41,874 nt of DNA from Pseudomonadota bacterium. GTDB taxonomy: Bacteria > Pseudomonadota > Gammaproteobacteria > Burkholderiales > Burkholderiaceae_C. The stretch covers positions 1-41,874 of the forward strand of contig JAFEEH010000202.1 in NCBI GenBank assembly GCA_018241185.1, given 5' to 3'. Under the pieces are notes generated by a model. The model saw only the letters and a program-made list of their open reading frames with translations, made no database searches and had not been told where the DNA came from. The position numbers were made by a program, and so were the translations under genes. Within the stretch, counting starts at the first letter, position 1. The number at the start of each line of letters is the position of its first letter. Positions 35,624 to 41,874 of the stretch are shown here, piece after piece.

Positions 35624-36409
35624 ATGCCGACGCCCAAGCTCCTCTTCCCCGCCGTGGACGGCCCGCTGACGCGCGAGCGCCTGCACGACGGCAGCCTGCT
35701 GGCCGCGCTGCGCGCCAGCGCGCCCCCCGGCATGGTGCTGCGCAGCGACGAGGAACTGGCGGCCTCGCTGGACGAGACGCTCGCGACGCACCCCGCCGAC
35801 GAAGCGCTCTGGCTCTTCGGCTACGGCTCGCTGATGTGGAACCCGGCGATCCACTACCTCGACGCCCTGCCCGCCACCGTGCGCGGCTGGTCGCGCCGCT
35901 TCTGCCTGTGGCTCTACACCGCCCGAGGCACGCCCGAAGTGCCGGGGCTCATGCTGGCGCTGGACCGGGGCGGCGGCTGCCGCGGCATCGGTTTTCGCAT
36001 CGCGGCCGAGCAGGTGCGCACCGAGCTGACGCTCCTGTGGCGCCGCGAGATGCTGGGCGGCACCTACGACGCGCGCTGGGTGCAGGCCGACATCGGCGGC
36101 CAGCGCTGCCGCGCCCTCACTTTCGTGGCCAACCGGCGCCATGCGCGCTACGCCGGGCTGCTGCAGCCTGAAGAAGCGGTGCGCCACATCGCCGCCGCCG
36201 CCGGCAGCCTCGGCTCCTGCCGCGCGTACTTCGACCAGACAGTGGAAACGCTGGAGCGCCTGGGCATCCGCGATGCGGCGATGGAGCGGCTGCGCGCGGC
36301 GCTGGCGGCGCTGCCGCCGGCGCCACCGGCCGCCATCGCCACGCGGGATGTCCTGCAACCCGTGGCGGTCCCGGTGGCCGCAGCGCCCCCTTTGCTATCG
36401 AATTCATAG
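35624..36409 (+). CDS. Gamma-glutamylcyclotransferase, ChaC family
   Basis: A ChaC-like enzyme that cleaves glutathione to 5-oxoproline and Cys-Gly in the cytosol. The 261 residues include the substrate loop LWLFGYGSLMWNPAI near residue 63, VRGWSRRFCLWLYTARGTPEVPG-type segments, and CRGIGFRIAAEQV. The candidate catalytic Glu is in the WRREMLGGTY region. About 60 N-terminal residues precede the domain. The C-terminus ends AAAPPLLSNS; the last codons and the TAG stop (36407-36409) come from repeat R1 copy H, so the natural end has been replaced. It is convergent with the gene at 36474. Confidence 0.9.
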   Translation: MPTPKLLFPAVDGPLTRERLHDGSLLAALRASAPPGMVLRSDEELAASLDETLATHPADEALWLFGYGSLMWNPAIHYLDALPATVRGWSRRFCLWLYTARGTPEVPGLMLALDRGGGCRGIGFRIAAEQVRTELTLLWRREMLGGTYDARWVQADIGGQRCRALTFVANRRHARYAGLLQPEEAVRHIAAAAGSLGSCRAYFDQTVETLERLGIRDAAMERLRAALAALPPAPPAAIATRDVLQPVAVPVAAAPPLLSNS

Positions 36410-36453
36410 CTGTTCGCGCAGGCGGGACGCGCGCTGGAGCCCGATTTGGCTTG
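36391..36453 (-). repeat. Dispersed palindromic repeat R1, copy H (chaC stop, convergent junction)
   Basis: The core GCTAT (36394-36398) CGAATTC ATAGC (36406-36410) is followed by GGGACGCGCGCTGGAGCCCG and ATTTGGC. Reverse orientation to copies B-G. It supplies the TAG stop of chaC and fills the gap to the convergent gene. Confidence 0.85.
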
Positions 36454-36473
36454 GAAACTAGGCGGGGCCGGCC

Positions 36474-37151
36474 TCAGCGCCCGAACTCGTGGCTCAGCCC
36501 CACGGTGTACACGGCGCCGCCCGGTCGCACCTTGGCGGCGCTCAGGTCCAGCGTCAGCATCGGCGTGAGGCCGAAGCGCAGCCCGCCGCGCGTGGTCCAG
36601 GCGCCCTGCGCGCGGTTGCGCTCGAGGATGAACGAGACTTTTTCGTCCACCGCCCATTCGGCGGCCGCGCCCACGCGGCGCGTGCGCACCCCGGTGCCGG
36701 CAGCCCAGTCGGCACCAAGATTGGCATGCAGTTGCAGGCTCGGCAGCGGCTGCCAGGTCACCGGCAGCAGCCACTGGCGGCTGGGCTTGCCATGGTTGCG
36801 CAGGTCCCACGAAGCGGCGAACTCGACGGCGGCGCGCAGCGGATCGTCGGGTTGGCCGTACCAGGTCCACTTGAGGGCCGGGCCCGCGGTGCGGCTGCGC
36901 GCGTCCGGAGAGGACGAGCGGTCGAGGTTCAGGCCCAGTTCGACCGGGCCGACGCGGCAGGCGGGGCCGACATGCTGGAAGCCGGTCGACGTCGTCTCCG
37001 CGCGCCCGGCCCAGGACTCGACCTGGCAGCGACCGGGCGCCAGCGTATCGGCGTCGTCGACCTCGAAGTGGCCGCCCGCGCCCGCGCTGCCCGCCGCCAG
37101 TGCCAGGACGGCTTGCGGGAGAAGGTGCGGAATGCGGAGGCGAAGCGGCAT
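36474..37151 (-). CDS. Exported barrel-like protein, function unknown
   Basis: A 225-residue protein with an N-terminal signal (PLRLRIPHLLPQAVLALAAGSAGAGG). The mature part alternates polar and hydrophobic residues (VELGLNLDRSS, LKWTWYGQPDD, LQLHANLGADWAAG, GLRFGLTPMLTLDLSAA). It ends VYTVGLSHEFGR, which suggests an outer-membrane beta-barrel, though the last residue is Arg rather than the usual Phe. I do not recognise a named family. It lies 36 bp downstream of the LuxR-type regulator gene on the same strand, so it may be part of that operon and might be a periplasmic or outer-membrane accessory of the sensor. Confidence 0.7.
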   Translation of the reverse strand: MPLRLRIPHLLPQAVLALAAGSAGAGGHFEVDDADTLAPGRCQVESWAGRAETTSTGFQHVGPACRVGPVELGLNLDRSSSPDARSRTAGPALKWTWYGQPDDPLRAAVEFAASWDLRNHGKPSRQWLLPVTWQPLPSLQLHANLGADWAAGTGVRTRRVGAAAEWAVDEKVSFILERNRAQGAWTTRGGLRFGLTPMLTLDLSAAKVRPGGAVYTVGLSHEFGR

Positions 37152-37187
37152 GGGCGCGCAGCATAGCCGCAGCGCATGGCGCCTTCG

Positions 37188-38219
37188 CTACACCTCGAAG
37201 TGCGGCTGGATCATGCGGATGCGCTTGATGGCCACGCCTGCCGCCGCGGTGCGCGTCTCCACGCCGAGCTTGACGAACACGCGCTCGAGGTGCTTCTTCG
37301 CGGTGGCCGGGCTGCTGCCCAGGATGTCGCCGATGTCTTTGTTGGTCTTGCCCTTGACCACCCAGTACAGCACCTCGGCCTCGCGCGCGGTGAGCTTGAG
37401 CGCCAGGCTCATGGCCTCGATCACGCTGGCGTCGGACACCTCGCGGATGATGAGCAGCCAGTCGCCGGCCCAGCCTGGCAGGTTCTGTCCGGGCTCGTCG
37501 CGGTCGCCGGTCTGCTGGTGCACCCGCAGCTGCAGGTGGCGCGCGCCCTGCTCGATGGTCAGCGGTGGCGGCTCCACGCCGCCCGCCGTGGCCGGCAGGT
37601 GCTGGTGCAGCCAGTCGAGCACGGCCGCGGGCGTCTGCGGCGCGGCGGTGCCGCAATAGCGCAGCAGCAGGTCGCGCGCCAGCGAGGTCTGCCAGATGAG
37701 GCGCCCCTCGGGCATGCGCACCGTGATGCTGGCATAGCCGAAGGCATCGAGCGCATTGCGGGCCTGGCCGGCCTGCTGCGCCTGCTGGCGCGCCGCGCGG
37801 GCGCCCTGCAGGTGCACATTCATGCGCGCCAGCACCTCCTTGGGCTTGATCGGCTTGGTCACGTAGTCCACGCCGCCGGCGTCCAGCGCGGCCACCAGGT
37901 GCTCGGTCTCGGTCAGCCCCGTCATGAACACGATGGGGATGTGGGCGGTGGCCGCGTCGGCCTTGAGCCGGCGCGCGACCTCGAAGCCGTCCATGCCCGG
38001 CATCATGGCGTCGAGCAGCACGATGTCGGGCTGCGCCTGCGCGGCGCGGGCCAGCGCCGCCTCGCCGCTGGTGGCGACCAGGACCGTGTAGCCCGATTCG
38101 TCGAGCGCATCGTGCAGCATGGCGAGGTTGTCGGGCACGTCGTCGACGACGAGCACCAGGTCGCCGCGCGCCGTTTCCTCGCGCAGGCTGGCGGCCAGGG
38201 GAGAGGCCGGCGCGCTCAT
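37188..38219 (-). CDS. LuxR-family response regulator with a central PAS-like domain
   Basis: A 343-residue regulator. The receiver domain (about 20-140) has LVVDDVPDN, phospho-acceptor Asp70 in IVLLDAMMPGMDGFE, and Lys122 in YVTKPIKPKE. A Gln/Ala-rich helix (RAARQQAQQAGQARN) leads to a PAS-like middle part (about 155-265, ITVRMPEGRLIWQTSLARDL). The C-terminal LuxR helix-turn-helix (276-343) contains LTAREAEVLYWVVKGKTNKD and HLERVFVKLGVETR. The ATG at 38219 overlaps the stop of the transporter-kinase gene (ATGA), so the two are translationally coupled and almost certainly form a pair. Confidence 0.93.
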   Translation of the reverse strand: MSAPASPLAASLREETARGDLVLVVDDVPDNLAMLHDALDESGYTVLVATSGEAALARAAQAQPDIVLLDAMMPGMDGFEVARRLKADAATAHIPIVFMTGLTETEHLVAALDAGGVDYVTKPIKPKEVLARMNVHLQGARAARQQAQQAGQARNALDAFGYASITVRMPEGRLIWQTSLARDLLLRYCGTAAPQTPAAVLDWLHQHLPATAGGVEPPPLTIEQGARHLQLRVHQQTGDRDEPGQNLPGWAGDWLLIIREVSDASVIEAMSLALKLTAREAEVLYWVVKGKTNKDIGDILGSSPATAKKHLERVFVKLGVETRTAAAGVAIKRIRMIQPHFEV

Positions 38220-41200
38220 GCCACCGACTCCGGCGACGTACCCGCGCGGCGGATGGCCTCGGCCACCGCCTCGAACTGGAACTGGCGCGCACGCGTGCGC
38301 TGCAGCGCGGTCCAGGCGGCGCAGGCCGGCTGGGCGGCGTCGATCTCGTCGAGCTGGGTCATGATGCCGCGAAGGTAACCGAGCTGCACCGCCTCCTCCA
38401 GCGCGCGAAGCCGTTCGGGCGCCGGCGGCACGGACGCGTCGGCCAAATGCGGCGCCACGGCAGCGGCCGTCGCGGTGTCGGTCCACCGCAGCTGCAGGCG
38501 GCGCTCCAGCCAGTCCAGCAGTTCGCTGTGGCGCACCGGCTTGACGAAGAAGTCATCGGGCGTGATGCCGACGTCGTTCTCCAGCCGCTTGTCGAAGGCA
38601 TTGGCCGAGACGATGGCGGTCGCAGGCGCCTCGTCGCCCACCCAGAAGGCGCGCGCCCGGCGCAGCGTCTCCCAGCCGTCGATGCCGGGCATCGCCAGGT
38701 CGACGAACATGGCGTGCGGCCGGAAGCCGGCAGCCAGCAGGTCGAGCGCATCGTGGCCGCTGGCGGCGGTACGCAGCTCGAAGCCCAGCGGCGCCAGCAG
38801 GTGCACGAGCAGGTCGCGGTCGGTTTCTTCGTTGTCGACCACCAGCAGCCGGCGGCGCTCGCCTTCGTAGCCACGCCGGGGCCGTGCCGACACGACGGGC
38901 GGCGGGGCCGCGTTCGACGCACGCACCGGCGCCTCGTGCACCCGCGGCAGGAACAGGCGCACCCGGAACACCGAGCCCTGCCCGGGCGTGCTCCGCACCT
39001 TCATCTCGCCGCCCATCAGGTCGGTGAGCATCTTGGCCATCGTCAGGCCCAGGCCGGCGCCGGGCGTTGCGGCGGCGCCGGGCGAGTCCACGCGCACGAA
39101 GGGCTCGAAGATGCGCGCCTGCGCCTGCGCGTCCATGCCGGGGCCGGTGTCCTCGATCTCGAGCGTGGCGAACTCGCGCGCATAGGCCACTCGCAGGCCC
39201 ACTTCGCCGCGCGCGGTGAACTTGATGGCATTGCCCAGCAGGTTGATGAGGATCTGGCGCACGCGCTTTTCGTCGGCACGTACCACCTCGGGCAGCGTGT
39301 CGCTGGGCTCGAAGCGAAAGCGCAGGCCCTTCTCGGCGGCCTGTAGCTCGAACATCTCGGCCAGCTCGCGCAGCATGTCGACGAAGCGCAGCGGCTTCGC
39401 CTGCAGGGTGAGCTTGCCCGACTCGATGTGGGCCAGGTCCAGCGTGCCCTCGATCAGCGACAGCAGATGCTCGCCGCCGCGCTTGATGACGGCCACGGCC
39501 TGCTGCCGGTGCGGCGGCACGGAGGCGTCCTCGCCCATGAGCTGGGCGTAGCCGAGGATCGAATTGAGCGGTGTGCGCAGCTCGTGGCTGATGGCGCTGA
39601 TGTAGCGGCTCTTGGCCTGGTTGGCGGCATCGGCCGTCTGCTTCGCTTCCTGCAGGGCGCGGTCGGTCTCGCGGTGCAGCTCGATCTCGCGCATGAGCAG
39701 GCGGGTCTGGCGGTTCGACTCCTCCTGCGCCACCTTGCGGCTCTGGTGCGCCAGCACCAGCCACCAGGCGACGATGCCGGCGATGAGCAGCAATGCCATG
39801 TAGGCCTTGAAGAAGCCGCCGCGCAGCGCGCCGCTCACTTCCGCGCTCATCGCCTTGCCCATGCTCGGCGCGGCGCTGGCGCCGGCCTTCACCCATTCGC
39901 CAACACCGCGCAGCTCTTGCTGGTAGAGCACGCCGAACACCGCCGCCAGCAGCGGCACGACGATCAGCATGAGCATGATGAAGTGGCCCAGGCCGGTGTC
40001 CAGGTAGGGCCACACGCGACGCGGCAGCAGCCAGCGCAGGGTCGCCGACCACTGCGCCGAGAGCGACGCGTGCGGCTTGCAAAGGTCGCCGCAGCGGGCA
40101 TCGAGGGTGCAGCACAGCGAGCAGATGGCGCCCTGGTACGCGGGGCAATGCGCCATGTCGGGGCCTTCGTACTCGCGTTCACAGATGACGCAGCGCTGCG
40201 TGGCCAGGCGGGCATAGGCGCCCTCCTGCGTTTCGGCGCGGGCACGCCCTGCGTCCGGCCTGAAGACGAGCGGCCGCGAGCCTGCGTCACGCGCGAGGTA
40301 GTAGCGCCCCCTCGTCGCCCACGCGATCAGCGGCGCCGTCACGAAGGCCGTGCCCAGCGCGATCACGGCCGAGAAGGACTGCGCCAGCGGCCCGAACACG
40401 CCCAGGTGCGCCGTGATCGACAGCGCCGAGGCGAGCACCATCGCACCCACGCCCACCGGGTTGATGTCCCACAGGTGGGCGCGCTTGAACTCGATGCCCG
40501 GCGGCGACAGGCCCAGCGGCTTGTTCACGACCAGGTCGGCCACCACCGCCATCATCCAGGCGATGGCGATGTTGGCGTACAGGCCCAGCACGTCGCCCAG
40601 GGCCTCGAACACGTTCATCTCCATCAGCATGAAGGCGATGAGCGCGTTGAAAACCACCCACACCACGCGCCCCGGGTGGCTGTGCGTGACGCGCGAGAAG
40701 AAGTTGCTCCACGCCAGCGAGCCCGCGTACGCGTTGGTGACGTTGATCTTGAGCTGCGAGATCACCACGAACAGCGCCGTGGCCGCCACCGCCCACCCGT
40801 AGTGCGGGAACACGTACTCGTAGGCCGCGAGGTACATCTGGTTCGGGTCGACCGCGCGCTCGGTCGGCACCATGTGGGTGATCGCCAGGTAGGCCAACAA
40901 TGCCCCGCCCAGCATCTTGACCACGCCGAGCAGCACCCAGCCCGGCCCACCGGCCATGACGCCCAGCCACCAGCGGGCGCGGTTGGCGGTCGTGCGCGCC
41001 GGCATGAAGCGCAGGTAGTCGGCCTGCTCGCCCATCTGGGTGATGAGCGCGATGCCCACCGTGAGCGCCGCACCGAAGAGGTGCAGATTGAAGCCCGCCG
41101 AGCCCTTGCGATCCCCGGCGTAGTGCGTGATGCCTGTGAATGCACCGGGATCGCGCATGAGCACGAAGCCGAAGGGCACCACCAGCATCAGGAGCCAGAT

Positions 41201-41854
41201 GGGCTGCGTCCACAGCTGCAGGCGGCTGATGGCCGAAACCCCGTGCGTCACCAGCGGGATGACGACCAGCGCACACACCAGGTAACCCCAGGCCGGTGGG
41301 ATGCCCAGGGCGAGTTCGAGCGCGTAGGCCATCACGGCCGCCTCGAGCGCGAAGAAGATGAACGTGAAGCTGGCGTAGATCAGCGAGGTGATGGTCGAGC
41401 CGATGTAGCCGAAGCCCGCCCCACGCGTGAGCAGGTCCATGTCGACGCCGTAGCGCGCGGCGTACACGCTGATCGGCCAGCCGGCCAGGAAGATGATGAG
41501 CCCCGTCGCCAGGATGGCCCACAAGGCGTTGGCGAAGCCATACTGCACCAGCAGCGTGGCGCCCACGGCCTCCAGGATCAGGAAGGACGCGGCGCCGAAG
41601 GCCGTGTTGGCCACGCGCCATTCGGACCATTTGCGAAAGCGCTGCGGCGTGAAGCGCAGCGCGTAGTCTTCCAACGTCTCGCTGCCGACCCAGCTGTTGT
41701 AATCGCGCCGCACCTTGACGATGCGCTGGGGCGCGCCGTCGCGGGCGACGTCGGGGGGCGAGGTGGCGGACTCGGGGGGCACACCAATGCGGTGCACATT
41801 CCATGCCGAAGTCCGCCCGCGGCACGACTGTTGCAAGGACGCGTCGTTGCCCAT
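38216..41854 (-). CDS. NCS1 nucleobase transporter fused to a cysteine-rich module and hybrid histidine kinase
   Basis: A 1212-residue fusion. Residues about 50-530 are a complete-looking NCS1 (purine/cytosine permease-type) transporter: RRDYNSWVGSETLEDYALR, about 12 membrane helices, NVTNAYAGSLAWSNFFSR. A cysteine-rich module follows (C555, C558, H569, C570, C578, C581, C582, C588, C592, H595), a likely zinc fold. Two more helices (about 625-645 and 688-708) precede the kinase, with His757 in AISHELRTPLNSILG and ATPase boxes EDTGPGMDA and GAGLGLTMAKML. A receiver domain has Asp1052 in FVDLAMPGIDGWE, and a helical tail ends the protein. The ATG at 41854 has GGGAGG 4 nt upstream. The role is inferred as sensing, perhaps also importing, a nucleobase-like compound and signalling to the overlapping LuxR-type regulator. 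Confidence 0.93.
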   Translation of the reverse strand: MGNDASLQQSCRGRTSAWNVHRIGVPPESATSPPDVARDGAPQRIVKVRRDYNSWVGSETLEDYALRFTPQRFRKWSEWRVANTAFGAASFLILEAVGATLLVQYGFANALWAILATGLIIFLAGWPISVYAARYGVDMDLLTRGAGFGYIGSTITSLIYASFTFIFFALEAAVMAYALELALGIPPAWGYLVCALVVIPLVTHGVSAISRLQLWTQPIWLLMLVVPFGFVLMRDPGAFTGITHYAGDRKGSAGFNLHLFGAALTVGIALITQMGEQADYLRFMPARTTANRARWWLGVMAGGPGWVLLGVVKMLGGALLAYLAITHMVPTERAVDPNQMYLAAYEYVFPHYGWAVAATALFVVISQLKINVTNAYAGSLAWSNFFSRVTHSHPGRVVWVVFNALIAFMLMEMNVFEALGDVLGLYANIAIAWMMAVVADLVVNKPLGLSPPGIEFKRAHLWDINPVGVGAMVLASALSITAHLGVFGPLAQSFSAVIALGTAFVTAPLIAWATRGRYYLARDAGSRPLVFRPDAGRARAETQEGAYARLATQRCVICEREYEGPDMAHCPAYQGAICSLCCTLDARCGDLCKPHASLSAQWSATLRWLLPRRVWPYLDTGLGHFIMLMLIVVPLLAAVFGVLYQQELRGVGEWVKAGASAAPSMGKAMSAEVSGALRGGFFKAYMALLLIAGIVAWWLVLAHQSRKVAQEESNRQTRLLMREIELHRETDRALQEAKQTADAANQAKSRYISAISHELRTPLNSILGYAQLMGEDASVPPHRQQAVAVIKRGGEHLLSLIEGTLDLAHIESGKLTLQAKPLRFVDMLRELAEMFELQAAEKGLRFRFEPSDTLPEVVRADEKRVRQILINLLGNAIKFTARGEVGLRVAYAREFATLEIEDTGPGMDAQAQARIFEPFVRVDSPGAAATPGAGLGLTMAKMLTDLMGGEMKVRSTPGQGSVFRVRLFLPRVHEAPVRASNAAPPPVVSARPRRGYEGERRRLLVVDNEETDRDLLVHLLAPLGFELRTAASGHDALDLLAAGFRPHAMFVDLAMPGIDGWETLRRARAFWVGDEAPATAIVSANAFDKRLENDVGITPDDFFVKPVRHSELLDWLERRLQLRWTDTATAAAVAPHLADASVPPAPERLRALEEAVQLGYLRGIMTQLDEIDAAQPACAAWTALQRTRARQFQFEAVAEAIRRAGTSPESVA

Positions 41855-41874
41855 AATGCCTCCCGACCCCAGCG

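Overview
The window is a GC-rich, densely packed chromosomal segment whose gene content and order (hemA-prfA-prmC-grxD, rplU-rpmA-obgE-proB, pilBCD-coaE-zapD-yacG) point to a betaproteobacterium of the Burkholderiales, most likely the family Comamonadaceae (Variovorax/Acidovorax/Ramlibacter-like). I infer this from protein similarity and from dispersed repeats I associate with that family; I could not run a database search. No phage, insertion sequence, integrase or CRISPR array was seen.

Layout. 1-6300: a repeat hairpin, a small membrane protein, then hemA, prfA, prmC, grxD, a cupin protein and a DUF21/CBS/CorC transporter-like protein. 6300-14500: a lytic transglycosylase and proS on the minus strand; rppH and a CNP1-like secreted protein on the plus strand; a minus-strand block rplU-rpmA-obgE-proB; then ispB and tRNA-Pro(CGG). 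14500-24000: pilB, pilC, pilD, coaE, then an acyltransferase cassette (one MBOAT protein and two tandem SGNH-like proteins) placed before zapD and yacG. 24000-28200: a PPC-domain protein, a type III PLP amino-acid deaminase, a probable methyltransferase remnant, and lolC/E-lolD. 28400-35500: a phosphoglycerate-mutase-like protein, recJ and an OmpR-type two-component pair, all overlapping, followed by tctB-tctA. 35600-41854: chaC, an exported barrel-like protein, a LuxR-type response regulator, and a 1212-residue protein joining an NCS1 nucleobase transporter, a cysteine-rich module, a histidine kinase and a receiver domain.

Two things stand out. First, at least four families of short palindromic repeats are scattered through the window, and several copies lie inside or across real genes. 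They supply the N-terminus of PrmC, the N-terminal tail of LolD, an internal segment of RecJ, the stop codons of chaC and the gene before recJ, the recJ start codon, and part of a membrane helix in the first small protein. Second, the transporter-kinase fusion with its overlapping LuxR-type regulator looks like a dedicated sensor of a nucleobase-like compound, with a cysteine-rich cytoplasmic module between transporter and kinase. The MBOAT/SGNH cassette inside the pilus/coaE/zapD cluster is a third locus whose substrate is unknown.
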